From: an uncultured Rhizobiaceae group bacterium | Lineage (GTDB): Bacteria; Pseudomonadota; Alphaproteobacteria; Rhizobiales; Rhizobiaceae | Direction of reading: 5' to 3' | NCBI GenBank assembly: GCA_938044775.1 | Contig: CALIOE010000018.1 | Span: 1 to 61,135, forward strand | Length of the DNA stretch: 61,135 nucleotides | Part shown: positions 17,724 through 25,155 of the stretch, piece by piece | Layout: each line of letters begins with the position of its first letter | Position numbering within the stretch: position 1 is the stretch's first letter | The notes under the pieces: model-generated | What the model was told of the DNA's origin: nothing | Database searches by the model: none | Seen by the model: only the letters and a program-made list of their open reading frames with translations | Program-made: the position numbers and the translations under genes

Positions 17724-17739
17724 TTAACACGGCCTTAAC
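17724..17739. promoter_or_regulatory. Candidate CtrA-binding site
   Basis: TTAACACGGCCTTAAC matches the CtrA consensus TTAA-N7-TTAA-C exactly. It lies in the divergent promoter region between ftsE (minus, start 17656) and the zinc-ribbon gene (plus, start 17887). The cpdR gene, whose product controls CtrA proteolysis in relatives, is 1.6 kb away. Binding is not shown. Confidence 0.5.
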
Positions 17740-17886
17740 GCGAGCGCTGCAGCAAGCAGGAATCAATGGTATTTTCAAAGGGTCGCAGCAATCCGTTAAC
17801 CATTTGACAGTTAGGTTTGGCAAGAATTTGTCAACCATGTTTCGTGTGTGCATGACGTGCCTGCGATACGACCCACCAGGTTTTAG

Positions 17887-18678
17887 ATGGCTATTATCTG
17901 CCCTTCTTGCGACGCGCGTTTTCGCGAGCCCGAAATTGAACTCCCAAAAACACGTGCCCTGCAATGCGGCAAGTGCGAACACGAGTGGGTTCCAGCCGAC
18001 CTTGAGGCGGAACACGTACGTCGCTCCATAAACCGTGGCGAAAGAGCAGCCGTCCCACCACCGCCGACTCAGCCGGGGATGGAAGATCTGATCGCCAACA
18101 AATCCAACGCAATTGAAACCGGTTTGCCGGTTATCATTCCCGGTGAAACTGCGAAAGACGTACCATCCAAACCCGTTATTGATATGCCGGTCCGCGAGCC
18201 GTTGTTTGTGGACAGGGAACCAATGCCCGCGCAACCACGCTCGCGCGCTGGGCTGTTCGCCTTTGCCGGTCTTGCCTGCATAAGCCTGCTCGCCGGGGCC
18301 ATTGCACTGAAGGCTGAGATTATTCGCTACATTCCTCAGTCGCAGCCGTTATATGCGCTGGCCGGATTGGCAACTGAGACGGATGGGCTGAAGATCGCCA
18401 ATGTCGAAACCCGAAAAACCAAGCTGGACGGTATCGGGCAGCTTATCGTTGAAGGTGAGATACAAAATGTGGCCGACCACTCTATCCCGGTACCTCCGCT
18501 GAAGCTGACCATGCGTGGCGAAAAGAGCGACCGCCTCTATGCCTGGACGGTTGCACCGGTTAAGACAACTTTGAACCCCGGAGAGAGCAGCGGCTTCACC
18601 GCCATCGCAAACGACTATCCGGACGGTGCAGTCAATGTGGAAGTCGTATTCGCTCCTCGAAAAAAGCCCGCGAACTAG
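17887..18678 (+). CDS. MJ0042-type zinc-ribbon membrane protein with DUF3426-like domain
   Basis: A 263-residue protein. The zinc ribbon is CPSC at residues 5-8 and CGKC at 27-30 followed by HEWVP, as in MJ0042 domains. A proline-rich linker follows, then a membrane helix at about 121-141, and a C-terminal DUF3426-like domain (GQLIVEGEIQNVADHSIPVP, TLNPGESSGFTA) outside the inner membrane. It is divergent from ftsE and 13 bases upstream of hpt. The function is unknown. Confidence 0.85.
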   Translation: MAIICPSCDARFREPEIELPKTRALQCGKCEHEWVPADLEAEHVRRSINRGERAAVPPPPTQPGMEDLIANKSNAIETGLPVIIPGETAKDVPSKPVIDMPVREPLFVDREPMPAQPRSRAGLFAFAGLACISLLAGAIALKAEIIRYIPQSQPLYALAGLATETDGLKIANVETRKTKLDGIGQLIVEGEIQNVADHSIPVPPLKLTMRGEKSDRLYAWTVAPVKTTLNPGESSGFTAIANDYPDGAVNVEVVFAPRKKPAN

Positions 18679-18691
18679 AGCCTGAATCATC

Positions 18692-19234
18692 ATGATAAAC
18701 GTCCGCGGAAAACGTATCTCAACGCTGTTCTCAGCGCGTGATATTGCATTGCGCATGGATGCGATGGCGGCTGAAATGGGCGCCAGGCCGCACAAGGACC
18801 TACTGGTGATCGCCATCCTCAAAGGGTCATTCGTGTTCGCCGCCGATCTGATCCGCGCCATGCATGCCAACGGAATCGAGCCGGAGGTCGAGTTCATTAC
18901 CTTGTCCAGTTATGGCAAGGGAACGGAAGGCGGAGTTGTCAGAATTCTTCGCGACATCGACAGTGACGTAAAAGGCCGTGACGTGCTCCTCATCGACGAT
19001 ATTTTGGAATCGGGCAACACATTGCGCTTTGCCGCCGACCTCATGGAGGAGCGGGGTGCAAATCGCATTGAAATAGCGGTGCTGCTGGACAAGCACTCAA
19101 AGCGTAAGGCCGATGTGGCAGCTGACTATGTTGGTTTCGATTGTCCCGATCACTTTGTGGTTGGCTACGGAATGGATGTGGGCCACGCCTTTCGCGAGTT
19201 GCCGTTTGTCGGCGTTGTGGAAGGCGACGCATAG
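18692..19234 (+). CDS. hpt: Hypoxanthine phosphoribosyltransferase
   Basis: A 180-residue purine-salvage enzyme joining PRPP with hypoxanthine (and guanine) to give IMP (GMP). The PRPP-binding loop is DVLLIDDILESGNTL, preceded by the flexible-loop region VEFITLSSYGKGTEGG. VGFDCPDHFVVGYGMD is the base-recognition segment of the Hpt group. It lies immediately downstream of the zinc-ribbon gene. Confidence 0.94.
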   Translation: MINVRGKRISTLFSARDIALRMDAMAAEMGARPHKDLLVIAILKGSFVFAADLIRAMHANGIEPEVEFITLSSYGKGTEGGVVRILRDIDSDVKGRDVLLIDDILESGNTLRFAADLMEERGANRIEIAVLLDKHSKRKADVAADYVGFDCPDHFVVGYGMDVGHAFRELPFVGVVEGDA

Positions 19235-19375
19235 GGTGCCGGGCACCACGACTTTGCCTTATTGCAAGAAAATACTCGCCTTTTTGGTGCGAATCACCCA
19301 ACAATAACCCAGAACAAAAGAGGGCCAGGGCAGGTCAGAAAGACTGCTCCACATGGTTCAGCAAGTGAGAGCAGC

Positions 19376-19768
19376 ATGGCCAAGATACTCCTGACCGAAG
19401 ATGACGATGCCGTGCGCACCTTTGTCTCACGTGCGCTCGAGCTGGACGGCCATCAGGTAGTCGAGGCCGAAGACGGCGAGGACGGCTATGATCGGCTGAA
19501 CGAGCATGAAGGCGAGTTCGACTTACTTCTGACAGATATAAAGATGCCGTTCATGGACGGCATTGCGCTATCACGAACCGCCGCGGCGTCGTTTCCCGAA
19601 TTGAAGATTCTCATGATGACCGGCTTTGCGGACCAGCGAGAGCGCACCGACGGCATCGAGAACATTGTCATAGATGTTGTGTCGAAGCCATTCACGCTTG
19701 AGCAAATCCGCTCGGCTGTCAGCAAGGCTCTGATTGAGGGCGAAGCCGCGCTGGACAAAGCGAGTTAA
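19376..19768 (+). CDS. cpdR: Single-domain response regulator CpdR
   Basis: A 130-residue receiver domain with no output domain. The acidic pocket is at E8-D11, the phospho-acceptor is D54 (LLTDIKMPFMDGIAL) and the conserved lysine is K104 in SKPF. The text MTGFADQRERTDGIE and the overall layout match CpdR. In Caulobacter and rhizobia the unphosphorylated form localises ClpXP and primes degradation of substrates including CtrA; here that role is inferred from homology. The ATG at 19376 begins MAKILLTEDD; the longer frame has no support. Confidence 0.93.
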   Translation: MAKILLTEDDDAVRTFVSRALELDGHQVVEAEDGEDGYDRLNEHEGEFDLLLTDIKMPFMDGIALSRTAAASFPELKILMMTGFADQRERTDGIENIVIDVVSKPFTLEQIRSAVSKALIEGEAALDKAS

Positions 19769-19812
19769 CATCTGAATTGCCTGCGCACCCGGCTCCTGAG
19801 CCGAATACAGCT

Positions 19813-20502
19813 TTATTCCCGAAAGGTCGCAAATTCCTCAAGCGGCGCGCGCTCGGTTTTTAAAGTGTTCTCCACCGCATGTTCGTCGGCGTAGCCAAGC
19901 GCCATGCCACACACCACAACTTCGGTTTCCGGAATGTCGAGCTCTGGTCGAATGATTTCCTGAAACGGTGCAAATGCCGCCTGTGGGCAGGTATCCATAC
20001 CCCTGCCCCGCGCCGCTATCATGATGTTTTCTAAAAACATGCCGTAGTCCAGCCACGACCCGATTTCCAGACGCCTGTCGATTGTGAAGATCATGCCAAC
20101 GGGCGCACCAAAAAAGACATAGTTGCGACCGTGCTGATTGTGCATCTTTTCCTTGTCGCCTTTTTCAATGCCCAGCAGGTTGTACAGGTCCCATCCCACC
20201 TTCCGGCGGCGGGATAGATAGGGCTCGAAGAATTCATGCGGGTAGTAGTCGTAAACCTGTGCCCGCCGGAATGCCTGATCATTGTGCGCTCGCAGAACGG
20301 CTTGTGAAAGACGTTCTTTGGCATCACCGGTTGTCACATACACCCTCCACGGTTGCATGTTGGTGCCCGACGGCGCACGGGCAGCAGCCTCCAAAATGGT
20401 AGCGACCTCTGATTGAGGTACCGTAGCGGGCAGAAAGGAACGCACAGAACGCCGCGTGGTGATGGCATGATCGACAATTTGGGAGTCGGTTTTGGTGGTC
20501 AT
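19813..20502 (-). CDS. Nitroreductase-family FMN oxidoreductase
   Basis: A 229-residue nitroreductase-fold protein. FMN-binding residues are in TTRRSVRSF (about 16-24) and APSGTNMQPWRVYV (about 43-56). The C-terminal block IPETEVVVCGMALGYAD is typical. The start MTTKTDSQ at 20502 is used; the long upstream extension lies in the divergent promoter region of the XRE gene. The substrate is unknown. It is divergent from the N-methyl-compound operon, and a second nitroreductase (50388-51065) sits beside the second such cluster, which hints at a shared redox role. Confidence 0.88.
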   Translation of the reverse strand: MTTKTDSQIVDHAITTRRSVRSFLPATVPQSEVATILEAAARAPSGTNMQPWRVYVTTGDAKERLSQAVLRAHNDQAFRRAQVYDYYPHEFFEPYLSRRRKVGWDLYNLLGIEKGDKEKMHNQHGRNYVFFGAPVGMIFTIDRRLEIGSWLDYGMFLENIMIAARGRGMDTCPQAAFAPFQEIIRPELDIPETEVVVCGMALGYADEHAVENTLKTERAPLEEFATFRE

Positions 20503-20715
20503 GATAATCCAGTGGTAATTCCGGGCTGAGACTGCATAGAGCCTGTTTCGGGAAGCAAAAGAACAGAACTTTGCCGCGCGCGCTTCCACGGTCAAGCCCA
20601 ATCGCCAGGTCGGCTTCATGGTCCTCATGAAAGCTGTGGTCGCAATTTCGTTCTGCGTGAAAAATCTCTTGATTTTTTCATGCAATTGGCGCTTTATATG
20701 ATCGGGAGAAGCGCC

Positions 20716-21303
20716 ATGGGCTTGCCGGCCGAAAATCAAGACATTGATGCTACCGCTCAGGCTCTGGGCAATGACGTGCGCGGGTTGCGCAAGTCCCATG
20801 GATTCACGCTCAATGAACTGGCTCTAAAAATCGGGCGCTCCGTCGGGTTCGTCAGCCAGGTCGAACGGGGCATATCATCTCCCTCAATCGACGACTTACG
20901 CTCCATCGCCGCAGCATTTGATGTTCCCACAAGTTGGTTTTTCACGACTGAGAACCAGAATGACAATGAACTGGGCATTATTGTCCGCGCTGACGCACGC
21001 CGCGCCCTTGGCACCCGGGAGTCCGGGATAGTCGAGGAGCTTCTATCGCCCGACCTTGGCGGATCCTACGAAATGTTCCGATCTGAATTTCGGCCAGGTG
21101 CTGAGATGAAAAATGAAGTGTTTCGCGAGACAGAAGAGGCGGGCTATGTCGTCCGCGGCAGCCTCGATCTCTGGATTGATGGCGTCCATTTCGAACTGAA
21201 AGCGGGAGACTCATTCCGCTTCGACCACAAACCCTATCGCTGGAAAAACGCAGGCACCGAACCAACGGTGATCATCTGGGTTGTCAGCCCACCCGTGTAC
21301 TAA
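20716..21303 (+). CDS. XRE-family regulator with C-terminal cupin
   Basis: A 195-residue transcription factor: helix-turn-helix at residues 20-75 (LRKSHGFTLNELALKIGRSVG) and a small cupin at about 105-190 (EEAGYVVRGSLDLWIDG, LKAGDSFRFDHKPYRWKN). This class usually senses a small ligand through the cupin and controls amine or amino-acid catabolism. It is the first gene of a tight operon, 11 bases before the FAD-GcvT dehydrogenase, so it probably regulates that operon. The ATG at 20716 has CGGGAGAA nine bases upstream; an ATG at 20680 is also possible. Confidence 0.88.
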   Translation: MGLPAENQDIDATAQALGNDVRGLRKSHGFTLNELALKIGRSVGFVSQVERGISSPSIDDLRSIAAAFDVPTSWFFTTENQNDNELGIIVRADARRALGTRESGIVEELLSPDLGGSYEMFRSEFRPGAEMKNEVFRETEEAGYVVRGSLDLWIDGVHFELKAGDSFRFDHKPYRWKNAGTEPTVIIWVVSPPVY

Positions 21304-21314
21304 TCGAGAGTTTT

Positions 21315-23780
21315 ATGACCGAAGAACAAGCGCCGTCCAAACTTCCCTCCCACGCTCGCGTGGTCATTATCGGGGGCGGAGCTGTTGGCGTCTCCGGTCT
21401 TTACCACCTTGCCAAAGCAGGTTGGAAAGACTGCGTTCTTCTTGAAAAGAACGAATTGACTGCAGGCTCAACGTGGCACGCCGCCGGCAACTGCCCCAAT
21501 TTCAGCTCGTCCTGGGCCGTCATGAATATGCAGCGGTATGGGCTGGCACTGTATCGGGGGCTGGCTGAAGAGGTCGACTATCCGATGAATTATCATGTCA
21601 CCGGATCCTTGCGCCTGGCCCACAGCAAAGAACGTATGCTGGAGTTCGAACGCGTGGCGGGCATGGGCCGCTATCAGGGCCTCGACATTGACATCTGCAC
21701 ACCTGAAGAATTGCAAAAACACAATCCCTTTATGGAAACCCATGAACTGACTGGCGGCATGTGGGACCCGCTGGATGGAGACATCGATCCGGCCCAGATG
21801 ACGCAGGCTCTGGCCAAGGGTGCCCGCGAAATGGGCCAAAAGATCATCCGCTTTACGCCCGCAACAGGCGTCAGTCGAGACGGAGACGAGTGGATCGTCC
21901 ACACTGACAAAGGCGATATCCGCTGCGAATACGTGGTCAATGCCTGCGGCTATTACGCTCAGCGCGTCGGCGAGTGGTTCAAACCATTTGGTGGTCGTAC
22001 CGTGCCGATGGTGGTTATGAGCCACCAGTACTTCTTGACGGAAGAAATTCCCGAAATTGAATCCTGGACCAAAGAGCACGGTCGCAAACTGCCAATGATC
22101 CGGGATGTCGACACGTCCTACTATCTGCGCCAGGACAAAAACGGACTGAATCTGGGACCTTACGAGCGCAATTGCAAAGCGCACTGGGTAACGCCTGAAG
22201 ATCCCATGCCCGACGACTTCTCGTTTCAGCTGTATCCTGACGATCTCGACCGCCTCGAATGGTACATCGAAGATGCCATGGCTCGGGTGCCCGTCCTGGG
22301 AACGCAAGGGGTTGGCCGAGTCATCAATGGTCCGATCCCCTATGCGCCCGACGGCCTGCCCATGATCGGGCCTATGCCTGGCGTAAAGAATGCATTTGAA
22401 GCCCATTCCTTCACGTTTGGCATCGCTCAGGCTGGCGGCGCCGGCAAGGTGCTATGCGAATGGATCACCGAAGGTGGTACCGAATGGGACATGTGGGCTG
22501 TCGATCCAAGGCGCTATACCGGCCATGCCGATCATGATTTTTGCCTCCAAAAAGCCATGGAAACCTACGGCCACGAATATGCGATGCATTTCCCGCACCA
22601 TGAGTGGCCCGCAGCACGCGATAAGAAGCTGTCACCAGTGCATGACCGGCTTCTGGCGCAAGGCGGTCAGATGGGCGCCTACAACGGTTGGGAACGCGCC
22701 AACTGGTTCGCCGGAGAAGGAGACGACACGTCGCCAGAAGCGACCCATACCTGGTCGCGCTCCGGTCCCTGGGAACAGCGCATCCGGGAAGAATGCGAGG
22801 CCGTTCGCGATGGTTGTGGGGTGCTCGATATGCCCGGCTTTTCCCGCTACAGCCTCAAGGGTACCGGCGCCGCCGACTGGTTGCGCAGGCAGATCACCGG
22901 CGGCATTCCTAAAGTTGGCCGGCTGAACCTGGGCTATTTCGCAGACGACCGGGGTCGCATCGTTACCGAGATGTCGGTGATGCGCCACGACGACGATGAT
23001 TTCACGCTGATGACGGCCGCAATTGCCGAATGGCACGACCTTGAGTGGCTGCAGAATACCCTGCCGGACGACGGTTCTGTGACGCTGACCAACGACACTG
23101 AAAACTATGCTGTCATTCTTGTTACCGGCCCCAAATCCCGTGAGCTGCTTTCCTCAATCGTTGAAGCCGATTTCAATCTGGGCTGGTTGACACATCAGCA
23201 GGCAAAGGCGGCCGGCGTCGAGTGCGCCCTTGCCCGGGTCTCTTTCGCTGGCGAGTTGGGTTGGGAGGTTCATGCCAAAACAGCAGACATTCCGGCTCTT
23301 TACGACGCGATCATCGAAGCCGGCGGAAAGCCTTTTGGGATGTATGCACTAAACTCGCTGCGCCTCGAAAAGGGCTACCGCACCTGGAAAGGCGACCTGT
23401 CGACCGATTACACGATTCTACAAGGCGGCATGGATCGCTTTGTGAAGTGGGACAAAGAGGAGTTTCGCGGCAAATCTGCTCTCGAAAATGAGCGCCAGCA
23501 GGGTGTTACCAAGAGGTTTGTAACGCTGACAGTCGAATCCAACGACTACGACGCGCCATACATGTCCACAATTTGGAATGGGGACGAGGTCGTCGGCGAA
23601 ACCACTTCAGGCGGCTGGGGCTATCGGGTTAACAAATCCATCGCCTTCGGCATGGTGAAAGCGGAATTGGCCACGCCCGGCACCGATTTGGAAGTCGAAG
23701 TCTATGGAGAACGCCTCAAGGCGACGGTTCAAAAGGACGAACCACTCTGGGATCCGGCAAACGAAAGAATACGTGCATGA
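21315..23780 (+). CDS. FAD-dependent dimethylglycine/sarcosine dehydrogenase-like protein with GcvT domain (1)
   Basis: An 821-residue protein. The N-terminal DAO-type FAD domain has the dinucleotide motif VVIIGGGAVGVSG (16-28). GSTWHAAG (51-58) has H55 at the position that carries covalent FAD in dimethylglycine and sarcosine dehydrogenases. The C-terminal half (about 430-810) is a GcvT-like folate-binding domain, where the formaldehyde equivalent from N-demethylation is passed to tetrahydrofolate. It is the second gene of the operon and overlaps the next gene by ATGA. The exact N-methyl substrate is not determined. It resembles dehydrogenase 3 (47730-50156) more than dehydrogenase 2. Confidence 0.87.
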   Translation: MTEEQAPSKLPSHARVVIIGGGAVGVSGLYHLAKAGWKDCVLLEKNELTAGSTWHAAGNCPNFSSSWAVMNMQRYGLALYRGLAEEVDYPMNYHVTGSLRLAHSKERMLEFERVAGMGRYQGLDIDICTPEELQKHNPFMETHELTGGMWDPLDGDIDPAQMTQALAKGAREMGQKIIRFTPATGVSRDGDEWIVHTDKGDIRCEYVVNACGYYAQRVGEWFKPFGGRTVPMVVMSHQYFLTEEIPEIESWTKEHGRKLPMIRDVDTSYYLRQDKNGLNLGPYERNCKAHWVTPEDPMPDDFSFQLYPDDLDRLEWYIEDAMARVPVLGTQGVGRVINGPIPYAPDGLPMIGPMPGVKNAFEAHSFTFGIAQAGGAGKVLCEWITEGGTEWDMWAVDPRRYTGHADHDFCLQKAMETYGHEYAMHFPHHEWPAARDKKLSPVHDRLLAQGGQMGAYNGWERANWFAGEGDDTSPEATHTWSRSGPWEQRIREECEAVRDGCGVLDMPGFSRYSLKGTGAADWLRRQITGGIPKVGRLNLGYFADDRGRIVTEMSVMRHDDDDFTLMTAAIAEWHDLEWLQNTLPDDGSVTLTNDTENYAVILVTGPKSRELLSSIVEADFNLGWLTHQQAKAAGVECALARVSFAGELGWEVHAKTADIPALYDAIIEAGGKPFGMYALNSLRLEKGYRTWKGDLSTDYTILQGGMDRFVKWDKEEFRGKSALENERQQGVTKRFVTLTVESNDYDAPYMSTIWNGDEVVGETTSGGWGYRVNKSIAFGMVKAELATPGTDLEVEVYGERLKATVQKDEPLWDPANERIRA

Positions 23781-24676
23781 CGCAAATCGTTCTGCTTGAC
23801 GGAGGCATGGGCCAGGAACTGATCGCCCGTTCAAGCGCGCCTCCGTCAGCCTTGTGGTCAGCAAAGGTGATGATGGATGAGCCGCATATCGTTGAGCAGG
23901 TTCATCGCGATTACATCAAAGCGGGCGCCAGGGTGCTGACACTGAATTCTTATTCAGCGACGCCCGAACGGCTGAAACGCGATGCCAGCGAAGCGCTGTT
24001 CAAACCTCTGCAGGCCAAGGCGATTGAACTTGCACAATCCGCCTCAGCCAACGGCGACATTACAATTGGCGGGTGTCTGTCACCGCTTTTCGGCAGCTAT
24101 CACCCTGAAGCAACTCCCGAATTCGATATTTGCCTTGAGACCTATCGGCGTGTGGTTGCACTGCAGAAGGACGCCGTTGATGTCTTCATCTGTGAAACGC
24201 TGTCTTCCATCAAAGAAATCAAAGCGGCCGTGCAGGCAGCTCACGAGTCAGGAAAGCCTGTCTGGTGTGGCATGAGTGTCATGGACGAAGACGGTACACG
24301 TCTGCGCTCAGGAGAGCCCGTGTCAGCTGGCGCAGCCGCTGCAAAAGAGGCAGGTGCCAGCGCCGTGATGATCAATTGCTCATGGCCAGAGGCGGTCACC
24401 CAGGCCATGCCGATCCTGGCAAAAGTCGGACTGCCATTCGGTGGGTTCGCGAATGGATTTACAAAAGCCGACAGTCTTCGGCTCGGTGGCACTGTGGATT
24501 CGCTGAAAGTGCGAACCGATCTGGGACCGGATCAGTATGCAGATCATGCCATGGGTTGGGTCGAAGCTGGTGCGACAATCATTGGAGGATGTTGCGAGGT
24601 CGGACCAGCGCACATTGCAACATTGGCTCAGCGGTTGGAAAGCGCAGGTCATGAGAGCGTTGGATGGTTGAAATGA
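23777..24676 (+). CDS. Homocysteine S-methyltransferase-family (BMT-type) protein
   Basis: A 299-residue TIM-barrel protein of the Pfam S-methyl_trans family. The start is LLDGGMGQELIAR, and the zinc ligands are C201 (INCSWPEA) and C272-C273 (IGGCCEVGPAHI). Enzymes of this family move methyl groups from betaine, S-methylmethionine or methyl corrinoids to homocysteine. Between two FAD-GcvT dehydrogenases and upstream of an MttB homologue, it most plausibly accepts the methyl group of a betaine-type compound, but the donor is not shown. Start and stop overlap both neighbours by ATGA. Confidence 0.88.
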   Translation: MTQIVLLDGGMGQELIARSSAPPSALWSAKVMMDEPHIVEQVHRDYIKAGARVLTLNSYSATPERLKRDASEALFKPLQAKAIELAQSASANGDITIGGCLSPLFGSYHPEATPEFDICLETYRRVVALQKDAVDVFICETLSSIKEIKAAVQAAHESGKPVWCGMSVMDEDGTRLRSGEPVSAGAAAAKEAGASAVMINCSWPEAVTQAMPILAKVGLPFGGFANGFTKADSLRLGGTVDSLKVRTDLGPDQYADHAMGWVEAGATIIGGCCEVGPAHIATLAQRLESAGHESVGWLK

Positions 24677-25155
24677 CCGCAGTAATTCCCACGGCCATTT
24701 TGCGGTTATTGGACGACTGGACTCTGGGTACAATTGCAACGGTCGACCCGGAAGGCGCTCCCAATCTTTCGCCCAAGGGCACATTCATCGCCGTTGACGA
24801 AACCACACTCGCTTTTGCTGAAATGCGTTCGCCAAACACCGTGCGCAACATTGCCGGTAATGACAGAGTCGCTGTTAACATCATCGATGTATTCGGCCGC
24901 AAAGGAGCGATGTTCAAAGGCGCCGCCAGGTTTGCCGAGCGCGGCGAAGACGAGTTTGAAAACCTGTACGGCCGATTTGAAGCAATATGGGGCAAAGAAC
25001 TTGGTGCTCTCTTCAATGGCATTGTCATCATCCAGATTGACGAAGTGAGGCCGGTGACAACGCCGGCCTACGACATAGGCGCAGACGAAAATGAGCTACG
25101 ACGCCACTGGCTGTCACGCTTCACAATTATGCAGGAACGTTTGATTCATGAGTAA
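24673..25155 (+). CDS. Pyridoxamine 5-phosphate oxidase-like FMN-binding protein
   Basis: A 160-residue split-barrel protein. TLGTIATVDPEGAPNLSPKG and the RSPNTVRNIAGNDRVAVNIID segment are typical of the PNPOx-like flavin-binding family. The ATG at 24673 gives an ATGA overlap with the methyltransferase stop and is preferred to 24664. Its 3-prime end overlaps the next dehydrogenase by eight bases. I infer an FMN or F420-like flavoprotein reductase serving the operon; the reaction is unknown. Confidence 0.8.
   Translation: MTAVIPTAILRLLDDWTLGTIATVDPEGAPNLSPKGTFIAVDETTLAFAEMRSPNTVRNIAGNDRVAVNIIDVFGRKGAMFKGAARFAERGEDEFENLYGRFEAIWGKELGALFNGIVIIQIDEVRPVTTPAYDIGADENELRRHWLSRFTIMQERLIHE

Noticed and set aside
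19262-19375. 38-residue N-terminal extension of CpdR
   Set aside because: Receiver homology starts at MAKILLTEDD. The extension is low-complexity and no relative carries such a segment.
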